A stretch of 64,000 nucleotides of DNA, from NCBI RefSeq assembly GCF_001189915.1, contig NZ_LFLS01000018.1, positions 1 through 64,000 of the forward strand. Direction: 5' to 3'. Each line of letters opens with the position of its first letter. The stretch's first letter is position 1. The position numbers and the translations under genes were made by a program. Shown here in pieces: positions 42,831-51,720 of this stretch. The notes under the pieces are model-generated. The model saw nothing but the letters and a program-made list of their open reading frames with translations. It was not told the DNA's origin and did no database searches. Source of the DNA: Herbaspirillum autotrophicum (lineage in GTDB: Bacteria; Pseudomonadota; Gammaproteobacteria; Burkholderiales; Burkholderiaceae_D).

Positions 42831-43630
42831 AAGCGGACTCGCGTGCGGGTGGTCTGTGTCACCCATTGCATGGCGATCAGCAGAGGAATAATCATGAACA
42901 GAAAAATCAGGGTGTAGGCCGAACCGACTTCCAGACGCATCGAGGCGTAGCTGTCGGCCAGACCCACCGGCAAGGTCATGGTCAGTGGTGTATGCAGCAT
43001 CCAGGTAATGTTGAATTCACCGATGGACAGCGTCACCACCATCAAGGCGCCGGCGAGAATGCCGGACATCACATTCGGAATCACCACGCCGAAGAAGCGC
43101 TGCGACATGCCGGCGCCAAGGCTGGCGGCGGCTTCTTCCAGCACTGCCAGTTGCGACGATTGCATCACTGCCAGCACCGGCCGCACCATGAATGGCAAGG
43201 TAAACAAGACGTGTCCGACCAGAATGAACAACAGGCTGCCGCGAAATGCCCGGTACTGCCCGTACGCCATGATCAGCGCCAGCGCCGTAGCCAGACCGGG
43301 CACCGCCACCGGCATCATCAGCAATTCTTCGAGTACCCGCGCCAGACGGCTGTTGCCCCCCTTGTAGCGTGCCAGCATGTACGCCAGCGGCACACCAACC
43401 AGCAGTGTCACCAGCAGACATGCCAGCGCAATGATGATTGAGCGCCAGATGGTCATCTGATAGGTGTCCCACACCTGCTGCACCCAGCGCAAGGTGAAAC
43501 CGCTGGACAAACCGACGAAAAAATTCTCGGTCACACCGGCCAGCATCGACAGCACCACCGGCACGATCAGGAAGGCGCACACCAGCAAGGTGAATGCCAG
43601 TTGCAAATGGAAACGCATGGATTGCTTCAC
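42827..43630 (-). CDS. ABC importer permease 2
   Basis: A 267-aa inner-membrane protein with about six segments. The EAA loop that contacts the ATPase is LEEAAASLGAGMSQRFFGVVIPNVMSG. The start is taken as GTG 43630 with GGGAG five bases upstream; the frame continues upstream to 43849, but that part reads through the other permease in a different phase and has no membrane character. It lies 13 bp after permease 1. Confidence 0.92.
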   Translation of the reverse strand: MKQSMRFHLQLAFTLLVCAFLIVPVVLSMLAGVTENFFVGLSSGFTLRWVQQVWDTYQMTIWRSIIIALACLLVTLLVGVPLAYMLARYKGGNSRLARVLEELLMMPVAVPGLATALALIMAYGQYRAFRGSLLFILVGHVLFTLPFMVRPVLAVMQSSQLAVLEEAAASLGAGMSQRFFGVVIPNVMSGILAGALMVVTLSIGEFNITWMLHTPLTMTLPVGLADSYASMRLEVGSAYTLIFLFMIIPLLIAMQWVTQTTRTRVRL

Positions 43631-43643
43631 GATGGCTCCCTTC

Positions 43644-44507
43644 TCATGCCGTTGCCGGCACGCTGTTGCCCGACAATGAACGCGCCAGCGCCAGCGCGAT
43701 CCAGGTAATGATGCCGAGCACGATGGACAAGGATGCCGCCATCGCAAAATTGGCGTAGCTGGTGAACTCGTTGTAAATCGCCATCGGCAAGACATCGATA
43801 TTGGTGGCCAGCGTAAATGCCGTGCCGAACGCACCGATGCTGGTGGCAAAGCAGATCGCCCCGGATGAAATCAGAGCCGGCGTCAGCGCCGGCACCACGA
43901 TGTCGAAAAATACCCGCAGCGGATTGGCGCCGAGCGAACGCGCTGCTTCTTCCAGTGCCGGATCGAGTTTTTCAGCGGCCGCGATCACCGTCAGGATCAC
44001 GCGTGGAATCGAGAAGTACAGATATCCCAGAAACAAGCCGGCCAGCGAATACGCAAACACCAGCGACTCGCCGAACAGCTTGTCCGTCAGCGCGCCAATC
44101 AGACCTTGGCGGCCGGCCAGCATGATGACCATGAAGCCGACCACCACGCCCGGAAATGCCAGCGGAAATGTCAGCATCGCCAGCAACAGCGATTTTCCGG
44201 GAAAGCGGTTGCGTTGCAGGAACAAGCCGACCAGCGATGAAATCGCCAGCGTCACTACCGTGACCGCCGCCGACAACAACAATGTCGACACCAGACTCCA
44301 CAGATAGTGACGATTGGTGACGACGGCCAGATAGGCCATCGCCCCGCTCGGACCGCTGGCGCCGACGCCGACCAGACGCAGCATCGGCAGCAACCAGAAT
44401 GCAGCGAACAGCGTCATGCCCGGCACCGCAAACAACCAGACGCGACTGCCCGGTCTGTTGCGGCCAGCGCGGCCGTGGCGATCTGGAATTGGCGCAGGAG
44501 CAGACAT
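43644..44507 (-). CDS. ABC importer permease 1
   Basis: A 287-aa inner-membrane protein. After a charged, Pro-rich cytoplasmic leader it has six segments and the EAA loop LEEAARSLGANPLRVFFDIVVPALTPALI. Starts 2 bp after the binding-protein stop. Forms the channel with permease 2. Confidence 0.93.
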   Translation of the reverse strand: MSAPAPIPDRHGRAGRNRPGSRVWLFAVPGMTLFAAFWLLPMLRLVGVGASGPSGAMAYLAVVTNRHYLWSLVSTLLLSAAVTVVTLAISSLVGLFLQRNRFPGKSLLLAMLTFPLAFPGVVVGFMVIMLAGRQGLIGALTDKLFGESLVFAYSLAGLFLGYLYFSIPRVILTVIAAAEKLDPALEEAARSLGANPLRVFFDIVVPALTPALISSGAICFATSIGAFGTAFTLATNIDVLPMAIYNEFTSYANFAMAASLSIVLGIITWIALALARSLSGNSVPATA

Positions 44508-44509
44508 GC

Positions 44510-45517
44510 TTATTTCACTTCAGACAGGTAACGTTCGCTGAACTGACGCTGCGCATTCGCCATCTTGCCGTAGTCGACCGGTTTGGCGCGGGCGTAATCT
44601 GCGGCGGGCAAGAAGCGTGCTTCGGCTTCTTTCGAAATGGCCGAGGCCCGTACCGGACGCAGGTAAGCGTTGGCCCAGATGGCCTGGCCTTCATTCGACA
44701 ACAGGAAGTCCAGCACCTTCTTGGCATTGGCCTGATTCGGACCATTCTTCACGAGGCTGACGACATAGGGAACGGTGACGCTGCCTTCGGCCGGGATCAC
44801 GAATGCGACATTGGCCTTGTCTTTGTATTTGGCGCGGTAAGCATCAAAGTCGTAACCGAGCAGGATCGGGATTTCACCCGAGATCAGACGCGCGTAGGAC
44901 GTTTGCTTGGGCACGATAGGCTGATTCTTTTGCAATGCCTTGAAGTAGTTGATGCCCGGCGTGAAATTGTCGAGCGTGCCACCCAATGCCTGATTGACGG
45001 CGACCGCACCGACATAGCCAACGAATGCGCTGGCAGGATCGAGATAACCGATCAGGCCCTTGTATTCCGGCTTCAGCAAATCGGCCCACGAATGCGGCAC
45101 CGGCTTGCCCTTCAGTGCGTCGACATTGACCATCAAACCCATGGTGCCGGAATGGATGGTGGTCCAGTAACCGTCCGCATCTTTCAGACCGGCCGGTATC
45201 TCATTCCAGCCGGCTGGCTTGTAGGGCGTGATGATGTCGTTCTTCTTGGCTTCAATGCCGAAGGTCACGCCGACATAGGTGAAGTCGGCCACCGGGCTGG
45301 CCTTTTCTGCCATCAGTTGGGCCAGCGCCTGGCCGCTGTTCTTGTTGTCCGGCGGCACCGTGATGCCGGTTTTTTCCTTGATGGTCTTGATCTGGGTCGC
45401 CCAGTCGGCCCATTCCGGCGGACAGTTGTAGCAGATCACGTTTTGTGCGGCGACGCCGAACGACGCCACGAGAGCAGCGCCGGCCATCATCGTCTGGAGG
45501 GTGCGGGATAAACGCAT
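44510..45517 (-). CDS. ABC importer periplasmic binding protein
   Basis: A 335-aa protein with a Sec signal (MRLSRTLQTMMAGAALVASFGVAAQN) and the cluster D periplasmic-binding fold also used for iron, putrescine and 2-aminoethylphosphonate. GLMVNVDALKGKPVPHSWADLLKPEYKGLIGYLDP is typical. Two Cys in VICYNCPPEWADW close to the mature N-terminus are unusual. With the GpdQ-like enzyme at the operon end, a glycerophosphodiester or phosphonate-type ligand is the best guess. Confidence 0.92.
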   Translation of the reverse strand: MRLSRTLQTMMAGAALVASFGVAAQNVICYNCPPEWADWATQIKTIKEKTGITVPPDNKNSGQALAQLMAEKASPVADFTYVGVTFGIEAKKNDIITPYKPAGWNEIPAGLKDADGYWTTIHSGTMGLMVNVDALKGKPVPHSWADLLKPEYKGLIGYLDPASAFVGYVGAVAVNQALGGTLDNFTPGINYFKALQKNQPIVPKQTSYARLISGEIPILLGYDFDAYRAKYKDKANVAFVIPAEGSVTVPYVVSLVKNGPNQANAKKVLDFLLSNEGQAIWANAYLRPVRASAISKEAEARFLPAADYARAKPVDYGKMANAQRQFSERYLSEVK

Positions 45518-45575
45518 GTGATTTCCTTTCAGTTGCTATGCAAATAGCGGGGTTGATTCGGGAGGGAAGACAACA

Positions 45576-46598
45576 TCAAAGCGACAGCTTTTGAACCGAT
45601 CCGCCGGGGCGAATGGCATGTTCCAGAACACAGGAAGCAGGCCCGCCGTCAGCATCGGCTTGCGGTGCGTGGCCGATGGCGGCAACCAGGGTGCGCAAAG
45701 CGACAGCACCGATTTGTTCGGATGGCTGGACGACGCTGGCCAACACCGGCGACATCAGTTCACCGAGCGGAATGCCGTCGAAGCCCATCACGGAAATATC
45801 GTCCGGCACGCGCAATCCCTGTGCGCGCAAGTCGCGCATGGCTGCCAGCGCGAGCAAGTCGTTGGAGCAGAACAAGGCGCTCGGCAACTGTTGCAGATCG
45901 GCGAAACATTGCAAATAATCGGTGGCGACGCCGGTATGGCGCGCTACTTCAATCGGCGTCATCGGCGTCAGGCCGTGGGCGCGCATGGCGTCGAGATACC
46001 CGTGATAACGCTGAATGGCCCGGTCCGAGGCGTGGAAATAACCGGTCAGCATCTGAATCCGCGTATGCCCCAGCGCAATCAGATGGGTCACGGCATCACG
46101 CGCCGCGGCGCGGTTATCGACCGACACCGATAAGCGCGCAGTTTGCTGCGGTTGGTTGTAAGTCAGCACATAAGGAATCTGCTCCTTGTCGAGCACGTCC
46201 AGCGTGGCGCTGGTGCTGGCATCGGCCACGGTCAGGATCACGCCATCGACGCGATGGCTGAGCAGCAGGTCAACCGCCGCCGCCTCATCTTCCTGGCAAT
46301 ATTCGGTGGCCGTGAACATGACGGAATAATCCAGCGCCCGGGCCGCCAGTTCAATCCCTTGCAGACACTGTGCAAAGACGATGTTGGACAGCGTCGGCAC
46401 CACCACGCCGACGGTGCGCGAATGTCCGGCGCGCAAATTGCGGCCATTGAAATTGGGCCGAAAGCCGAGCTTGGCAATTGCCTGATTGATCTTGCCGGCG
46501 GTCTCGGCGCTGACCGCTTCCGGGGTATTGAGCAAGCGCGATACCGTCGCGGTGGAGACACCGGCTTGCAAGGCAACTTGTTTGATGGAGGAGGGCAC
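45576..46598 (-). CDS. LacI family regulator of the ABC/GpdQ operon
   Basis: A 340-aa repressor. SIKQVALQAGVSTATVSRLLNTPEAVSAETAGKINQAIAKLGFRPN is the LacI helix-turn-helix and hinge; the rest is the sugar-binding-type effector domain (VGVVVPTLSNIVFAQCLQGIE). The start appears to be GTG 46598. It lies 58 bp upstream of the binding-protein gene on the same strand. A matching operator is at 46625-46640, just upstream of its start. Confidence 0.92.
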   Translation of the reverse strand: MPSSIKQVALQAGVSTATVSRLLNTPEAVSAETAGKINQAIAKLGFRPNFNGRNLRAGHSRTVGVVVPTLSNIVFAQCLQGIELAARALDYSVMFTATEYCQEDEAAAVDLLLSHRVDGVILTVADASTSATLDVLDKEQIPYVLTYNQPQQTARLSVSVDNRAAARDAVTHLIALGHTRIQMLTGYFHASDRAIQRYHGYLDAMRAHGLTPMTPIEVARHTGVATDYLQCFADLQQLPSALFCSNDLLALAAMRDLRAQGLRVPDDISVMGFDGIPLGELMSPVLASVVQPSEQIGAVALRTLVAAIGHAPQADADGGPASCVLEHAIRPGGSVQKLSL

Positions 46599-46624
46599 GA
46601 TGTCGGGGGCGACTGCAGTCGTTT

Positions 46625-46640
46625 ATGTAAACGATTACAT
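46625..46640. promoter_or_regulatory. LacI-type operator
   Basis: ATGTAAACGATTACAT: arms ATGTAA and TTACAT around ACGA, matching the CG-centred TGTAANCGNTTACA pattern of LacI/PurR-family operators. It lies 27 bp upstream of the LacI-type gene, so autorepression of the whole operon is likely. Confidence 0.75.
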
Positions 46641-46748
46641 CATGCTGGTGCATTGTTACCGGGCGATGACGATGTGCGGATGCGTGACGGCGCTGCAACG
46701 TCAGATGGCGACGGTACGACTGACGAGACATGCCCGCGTCAATTAGAA

Positions 46749-46767
46749 CAGATCTTGATAAGATCTG
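46749..46767. promoter_or_regulatory. Second inverted repeat upstream of the LacI gene
   Basis: CAGATCTTGATAAGATCTG: perfect 7-bp arms around TGATA, about 150 bp upstream of the LacI-type start. It differs from the LacI operator and may bind another factor. Confidence 0.4.
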
Positions 46768-46897
46768 GTCACGCCTGTGCCGGCGCAGAGGAACGCCGGT
46801 GACAACATGCACCAAATCGCACCGGGACGGATTGCATTATCGGTCCCGGCGCTGCCGGCAAGCAACCTGTTGCGAGTGCCTGCGATGACGATTGCTA

Positions 46898-47986
46898 TCA
46901 GTAACGCTCAAGCCAGTGCGCGTAGGGAGCCGGCATGGTCCACGATGCACGCTCGACACCCAATTCCCGGGCGGCGAAGTAACTCCAGTGCGGATTGGAC
47001 AGATGCGCCTTGCCTACCATGACCACATCCAGTTGCTGATCGCTGACGACCTGCTCGGCGATTGCCGGCGTGCCGAAACCCCATGCGGATGATACCGGCA
47101 CGTCGGCTTCGCGGCGTACCCGTTCAGCGATCGGGCCAAGGAAGGCCGGGCCCCATGGAATCGCTGTCTTGGGAATCGTGAAACCGACGCTGACGCTGAT
47201 CATGTCCATGCCGGCGGCCTTGAAACCGCGTACCAGACCAATCGATTCCAGCAGTGTCTGCTCGTCGCGGCCGTCGTACTCGATCACGCCAAAGCGCACC
47301 GTCAGCGGCAGATGTTCGGGCCACACCGCACGCACCGCCTGCAAGGTTTCCAACAGGAAACGGCTGCGGTTTTCCAGACTGCCTCCGTACATGTCGTCGC
47401 GCTGGTTGGAATGGGCGGAAAAGAAACTCTGTGCCAGATAGCCATGGGCGAAATGCAATTCCAGCCATTCGAAGCCAGCTTCGCTGGCACGACGGGCGGC
47501 ATCGACGAAGTTTTGCCGCACGCGGGCGATATCGTCCAGCGTCATCGCCTCGGGCTGCTTCGGCAAACCGGCACCGTAAGCAATTGCCGACGGCGCAATG
47601 GTTTGCCAGCCGCGCGCATCACCGGCTGCAATATGGTCATCACCTTCCCATGGCAGATTGGCGCTGGCCTTGCGGCCGGCATGCGCGATCTGGATTCCCG
47701 GCACCGCCCCGGCAGCTTTGATCGCCTGGACCACAGGCACGAATGCTTGCGCCTGGGCATCATTCCAGATTCCGGTACATCCCGGTGTGATGCGTCCTTC
47801 AGGTGCCACGGCAGTCGCTTCGACGATGACCAGGCCGGCACCGCCGCGCGCCATGCTGGCGTAGTGCGACAAATGCCAGTCGTTGGGCAGGCCGTCGACG
47901 GCCATGTATTGGCACATCGGCGGGACCGCGATGCGGTTGCGCAGTGTGACTTCTTTCAGTTTGAATGGTTGGAACAGAGCGGACAT
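46898..47986 (-). CDS. old yellow enzyme, YqjM class NADPH:flavin oxidoreductase
   Basis: A 362-aa TIM-barrel FMN enzyme that reduces activated C=C bonds, often of electrophiles. MSALFQPFKLKEVTLRNRIAVPPMCQYMAVDG contains the Cys of the YqjM/XenA class; QIAHAGRKAS is the next conserved block, the catalytic FAHGYLAQSF is present, and FGTPAIAEQVVSDQQLDVVMVGKAHLSNPHW closes the FMN site. Divergent from an ArsR-type gene; a perfect 18-bp palindrome lies between them, so it is probably repressed until an electrophile appears. Confidence 0.94.
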   Translation of the reverse strand: MSALFQPFKLKEVTLRNRIAVPPMCQYMAVDGLPNDWHLSHYASMARGGAGLVIVEATAVAPEGRITPGCTGIWNDAQAQAFVPVVQAIKAAGAVPGIQIAHAGRKASANLPWEGDDHIAAGDARGWQTIAPSAIAYGAGLPKQPEAMTLDDIARVRQNFVDAARRASEAGFEWLELHFAHGYLAQSFFSAHSNQRDDMYGGSLENRSRFLLETLQAVRAVWPEHLPLTVRFGVIEYDGRDEQTLLESIGLVRGFKAAGMDMISVSVGFTIPKTAIPWGPAFLGPIAERVRREADVPVSSAWGFGTPAIAEQVVSDQQLDVVMVGKAHLSNPHWSYFAARELGVERASWTMPAPYAHWLERY

Positions 47987-48022
47987 GAGGGACCTTTTGC
48001 AGATGAAGGGAGTTATTCGTTA

Positions 48023-48040
48023 GTTCGAATATATTCGAAC
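48023..48040. promoter_or_regulatory. 18-bp perfect palindrome between OYE and ArsR genes
   Basis: GTTCGAATATATTCGAAC, with no mismatch, lies 36 bp from the OYE start and 26 bp from the ArsR-type start. Size and position fit an ArsR-family dimer operator controlling both genes. Confidence 0.8.
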
Positions 48041-48066
48041 AATGGGACGAGTATAACCCAAGGTGT

Positions 48067-48393
48067 ATGATGCTGCTCATGCGCCCCTATAAACACCCTG
48101 CTGCCAGTGAATTGGCCCTCGAACGCGTCCTGTATGCCCTGAGCGACTCGATCCGGCTCGATATCGTGCGCCATCTGGCACGCGTAGAAGCCGCCAGTTG
48201 CGGCGAACTGGACGGCGGCCGGCCGAAGTCCACCGTGTCCCATCATTTCAAGGTATTGCGTGAATCGGGACTGGTGTTAACCGAAAATACCGGCACCATC
48301 CATATGAACACCCTGCGCCGGGCCGACATCGAAAGCCGCTTTCCCGGTTTGCTGGCCGCGATACTGGCGCAGCAGGCACCGGCCGCGGGCTGA
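48067..48393 (+). CDS. ArsR-type helix-turn-helix regulator
   Basis: A 108-aa winged-helix protein. ALERVLYALSDSIRLDIVRHLARVEAASCGEL, then PKSTVSHHFKVLRESGLVLTENTGTIHMNTLRRADIESRFPGLL: the recognition helix is KSTVSHHFKVL. There is no metal-binding CxC motif in the alpha-3 helix, and the single Cys in ASCGEL is the only thiol that could sense an electrophile. Divergent from the OYE gene it probably controls. Start among three close ATGs; 48067 has AAGG upstream. Confidence 0.88.
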   Translation: MMLLMRPYKHPAASELALERVLYALSDSIRLDIVRHLARVEAASCGELDGGRPKSTVSHHFKVLRESGLVLTENTGTIHMNTLRRADIESRFPGLLAAILAQQAPAAG

Positions 48394-48398
48394 GCGGT

Positions 48399-48854
48399 TC
48401 AGCCCAGCGTCAGTGCAAGAATTTCATCGCCGCCGGCCTCGAGCGCGCCGGTCGATGTCCAGCCCAGGTGCCGGTAGAAACCATAGGAGCGTGCCTGCGG
48501 GTCGGTCGAACAGCCGAGGAACAGCGATGTGAAACCACGCGTCCTGAAATCGTCGACTACCAGTTGCAGCAATGCCTTGCCGGCGCCAGCTCCTTCATGC
48601 GCAGGCAGCATCGCCAGCACGATGATTTCACCGCTGTCGCGCTCACCAAAGCAATAGCCGGCCATCTGGCCAGCGGCGAGCGCGACGTATCCCGGAAAAC
48701 TGCCGTCCCGAATGCCCTCGGCCCAGGATTCGACCGTGATTCCCAGTTCCTGCAGCGCCTCTGCCGAAAACGCGTTTTCCCGGGTACGGCCTCTTATATC
48801 AATGCACATGGCGGCGTCTTCCGGCACGGCCTTGCGGTAAATCAGATTGATCAT
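48399..48854 (-). CDS. GNAT family N-acetyltransferase
   Basis: A 151-aa acetyltransferase. The acetyl-CoA site is LAMLPAHEGAGAGKALLQLVVDDFRTRGFTSLFLGCS (motif A with an xGAGAGKA loop). The C-terminal YGFYRHLGWTSTGALEAGGDEI is motif B. The substrate is unknown. Convergent with the ArsR-type gene, 5 bp apart. Confidence 0.9.
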   Translation of the reverse strand: MINLIYRKAVPEDAAMCIDIRGRTRENAFSAEALQELGITVESWAEGIRDGSFPGYVALAAGQMAGYCFGERDSGEIIVLAMLPAHEGAGAGKALLQLVVDDFRTRGFTSLFLGCSTDPQARSYGFYRHLGWTSTGALEAGGDEILALTLG

Positions 48855-48979
48855 GAAGTCAGTTTGAATTTATGAATCATTGGTGTCGTGCCGGGCCAGC
48901 ATTGTCTGCAAGCCCAACGCCTCTGCCCGCACGGCAATTGCGCATTATCGCCGGTTTGCCTCGCCGGCGGCCGCCGCAC

Positions 48980-49597
48980 TCAATCTTCACGCATCTTGCG
49001 TGACACTACTTCATCGATCAATCCGTATTCTTTTGCGCCTTGCGCCGACATGAAATTGTCGCGCTCCGAGTCTTTCGCGATCTGCTCTATCGGCTGACCG
49101 GAGCACTCGGCGAGAATCCCGTTCAAGCGTTCGCGCAGGTACAGGATTTCGCGCGCCTGAATCTCGACATCGGCTGCCGTGCCTTGCGAACCACCCGACG
49201 GCTGGTGAATCATGATGCGCGCATTCGGCAACGCCGAGCGCTTGCCAATGGCTCCTGCGGCCAGCAGAAAAGATCCCATGCTGGCGGCGAAGCCGGTGCA
49301 CAAGGTGGCGACCTGCGGCCGGATGAATTGCATGGTGTCGTAAATGGCGAGGCCGGCATATACCGAGCCGCCCGGCGAATTGATGTAAAGCGAGATATCC
49401 TTGTCAGGATTTTCGGATTCCAGAAACAACAGCTGCGCCACAATCAGATTCGCTGACTGGTCAGTGACCGGCCCCACCAGAAAGATGATGCGTTCGCGCA
49501 GCAACCGCGAGTAAATGTCGTAAGCGCGCTCGGAGCGGCCGGATTGCTCGACCACGGTCGGAATCAGATCCAGCGCGCGGGGGTTGAATATATTCAT
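48980..49597 (-). CDS. clpP: ATP-dependent Clp protease proteolytic subunit (orphan copy)
   Basis: A 205-aa ClpP. The catalytic Ser lies in [16 protein letters not shown] and the His in [11 protein letters not shown]; the Asp is in the C-terminal [16 protein letters not shown]. The IRERI-type handle and N-terminal processing region are ordinary ([17 protein letters not shown]). It is not next to tig or clpX, the usual location, so this is probably a second ClpP paralogue. ATG 49597 is supported by AAGGAT. Confidence 0.94.
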   Translation of the reverse strand: MNIFNPRALDLIPTVVEQSGRSERAYDIYSRLLRERIIFLVGPVTDQSANLIVAQLLFLESENPDKDISLYINSPGGSVYAGLAIYDTMQFIRPQVATLCTGFAASMGSFLLAAGAIGKRSALPNARIMIHQPSGGSQGTAADVEIQAREILYLRERLNGILAECSGQPIEQIAKDSERDNFMSAQGAKEYGLIDEVVSRKMRED

Positions 49598-49802
49598 GTC
49601 GGTATCCTTTTATCTGATGGCATAGTCAGGACTTGACGCCGGGTGCGGTCCGCTTGTGACATCGGAAAAATATTTTTCGTGTTCTGTCACATTTGCCATT
49701 GCGCAAACGTCAGGCACAAAGGCGACCGGCACTTGAGCGGTCGCACCAGACTATTCGCATCAGGGACTGAACGCCGGATCGCGGCAGACAAGGAGAGCAA
49801 TA

Positions 49803-50678
49803 ATGACAACCACACCCACCGCCGCCACCGCGCTGTTCGAGGCCTCGCGACGTCGCCTGGTATCGATTGCCTATCGCATGCTGGGCAGTGTGTCGGAAGC
49901 CGAAGATGTGGTGCAGGAAACCTGGATGCGCTGGCATGCAACCGATTGCCGGCAATTGCAGACACCGGTTGCATGGCTGACCACGGTAGCCACACGCTTG
50001 TCGATAGACCGCTTGCGGCAACTGCAACGCGAGCGTCTGGTGGAGAATACGCATTGGTTGCCCGAACCGTGGCTGGATGACTGCGCGCCTTCGGCAGAGG
50101 ATACGGTGTCGCGACTGTCCGATCTCTCTTACGGCGTGTTGTTATTGCTGGAGCGGCTGAATCCGGATGAACGGGCGGCGTTGCTGCTGCATGAAGTGTT
50201 CGATTGCCAATACGAAGAAATCGCGCGCACGCTCGACAAAACGCCGGCGCATTGCCGGCAACTGGTCCGGCGCGGCAAGGAGCGGGTGCAATCCGGCCCT
50301 GCCCGTCGCATCACCGGTGAACAAGTGTGTGAACGTCTGGTGCAGGATTTTTTGTGCGCAATACGCAGCCAGGACAAACCGGCGATGCTGCGCTTGCTGG
50401 CGGCGGATGCCATGGTCATTGGCGACGGCGGCCGCCGCAGCGCACCGGTCGCCGGCCTCGGCGTCACGCAAGCAGCCGGCCGCTTTATCGATACCATCGC
50501 TGCGCTGGATCTGTCGGCAATAACGGTGACTACTGCAAGCATCAATGGCGGCTGGGGCGCCACCCTGGCATGGCGCGGCCAAATTGTGCTGACACTGAGC
50601 TTCGAAATCGACAACGCACAAATCAGTACTCTCTATGCCGTTGCCAGACCATGCCGATCCGTGCCTGCATTCGCATAG
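49803..50678 (+). CDS. ECF41-type sigma factor with SnoaL-like C-terminal extension
   Basis: A 291-aa protein, longer than normal ECF factors. Region 2 is ALFEASRRRLVSIAYRMLGSVSEAEDVVQETWMRW and region 4 is LNPDERAALLLHEVFDCQYEEIARTLDKTPAHCRQLVRRGKERV. The linker WLPEP (HWLPEPWLDD) and the extension with GDGGRRSAPVAG match ECF41, where the SnoaL-like tail itself modulates activity instead of an anti-sigma. ECF41 genes usually adjoin a carboxymuconolactone decarboxylase or oxidoreductase; here the downstream gene is a convergent PhzF-like gene, so its target is not obvious. The start has AAGGAG. Confidence 0.88.
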   Translation: MTTTPTAATALFEASRRRLVSIAYRMLGSVSEAEDVVQETWMRWHATDCRQLQTPVAWLTTVATRLSIDRLRQLQRERLVENTHWLPEPWLDDCAPSAEDTVSRLSDLSYGVLLLLERLNPDERAALLLHEVFDCQYEEIARTLDKTPAHCRQLVRRGKERVQSGPARRITGEQVCERLVQDFLCAIRSQDKPAMLRLLAADAMVIGDGGRRSAPVAGLGVTQAAGRFIDTIAALDLSAITVTTASINGGWGATLAWRGQIVLTLSFEIDNAQISTLYAVARPCRSVPAFA

Positions 50679-50723
50679 ACACGCTTGCTCTCAGGCCGCA
50701 GCGCAAACTGTCAGCAACAATCG

Positions 50724-51626
50724 TTATCGGTTCAACACGGCAGAAAACAGAATACAGGCATCACCGGCAATCGATACTGTTGCCGGCGCATGATTGTCGA
50801 TCCCGACTGCAACATGCACGACGCCATCGCGCCGCAGTGCCCGCCCCTGACGGCCTTCAAAGCGCAAGTTGCGACCATCGTGCGGCAGCAAGCGATGACG
50901 AACCAGATAGGCACCGAGCGGGCCGTTGGCATTACCGGTTACCGGATCTTCCGCGATGCCGATTGCCGGTGCAAACATGCGCCCGTCCGTGACGGCGACA
51001 CCAGCAACCGGCTGTTGAAATACAAAGTAACCATTACAGCCAATTTCGTGACTCAGGCGAATCAGCGCCGACATATCCGGCCGCAATCCATCCAGAGCAA
51101 CTTCTGGTTTCAGCGGCACCATCACTTTGCTGTGGCCGGTCGATACCACCTGTAACGGCAATGCATCAGGAATGTCGGTGTGGACGAGACCGAGCGCTGC
51201 AATGATGCGCTCACGCAACGCACCGTGAAACGGCGTTTCAAAAACCGGCCGTCCCTGATGCATCAGAATGCGCAACCTGTCTTCATCATTGCGCATTATC
51301 TGCACGACTTGAATGCCGGCACCGGTTTTCTGGCGCAAGCGCTGGTCGTCGAGCTGCAGGGTAACGGCGCGGGCGAAGTGGGCGGCAATGGTGGCATGTC
51401 CGCACAGCGGCACTTCGGTGGTTGGTGTGAAATAGCGTATGCGGAGATCATGGTCGGCAGCATCGGCGCGCAGCACGAAAGCGGTTTCCGAATGTTTTAG
51501 TTCGCGCGCCAGATCTTGCATGTCATTCGCCGACATGCCATCGGCATCGAGCACGACGCCCGCCGGATTGCCGCGAAACCGCGTGCGCGTAAAGGCATCC
51601 ACATGGAACAGTGTCGGTGCAGTCAT
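50724..51626 (-). CDS. PhzF family isomerase
   Basis: A 300-aa protein of the PhzF/diaminopimelate-epimerase-like fold. LARELKHSETAFVLR holds the family's catalytic Glu; FTPTTEVPLCGHATIAAHF and EDPVTGNANGPLGAYLV are the other signatures (GHAT and DPVTG). The enzyme is likely an isomerase of a small metabolite. Divergent from the LysR gene at 51721, its probable regulator. No phenazine genes are nearby. Confidence 0.92.
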   Translation of the reverse strand: MTAPTLFHVDAFTRTRFRGNPAGVVLDADGMSANDMQDLARELKHSETAFVLRADAADHDLRIRYFTPTTEVPLCGHATIAAHFARAVTLQLDDQRLRQKTGAGIQVVQIMRNDEDRLRILMHQGRPVFETPFHGALRERIIAALGLVHTDIPDALPLQVVSTGHSKVMVPLKPEVALDGLRPDMSALIRLSHEIGCNGYFVFQQPVAGVAVTDGRMFAPAIGIAEDPVTGNANGPLGAYLVRHRLLPHDGRNLRFEGRQGRALRRDGVVHVAVGIDNHAPATVSIAGDACILFSAVLNR

Positions 51627-51684
51627 GGCGTCATCCCAATGGTTGAGGTAAGGCAGTCTGGCAGAGCAGATGCTTGGATGATCG

Positions 51685-51707
51685 GAATGAATGCACTACA
51701 CTCATTC
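51685..51707. promoter_or_regulatory. Candidate LysR operator between phzF-like and LysR genes
   Basis: GAATGA (51685-51690) and TCATTC (51702-51707) with an 11-bp spacer, the T-N11-A style arrangement. It is just upstream of the ribosome site GGAGG of the LysR gene. Confidence 0.5.
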
Positions 51708-51720
51708 TCTGGAGGAATGA

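Noticed and set aside
43631..43849. Longer N-terminus of ABC permease 2
   Set aside because: This part overlaps permease 1 in another phase and has no membrane character; GTG 43630 has a good ribosome site.
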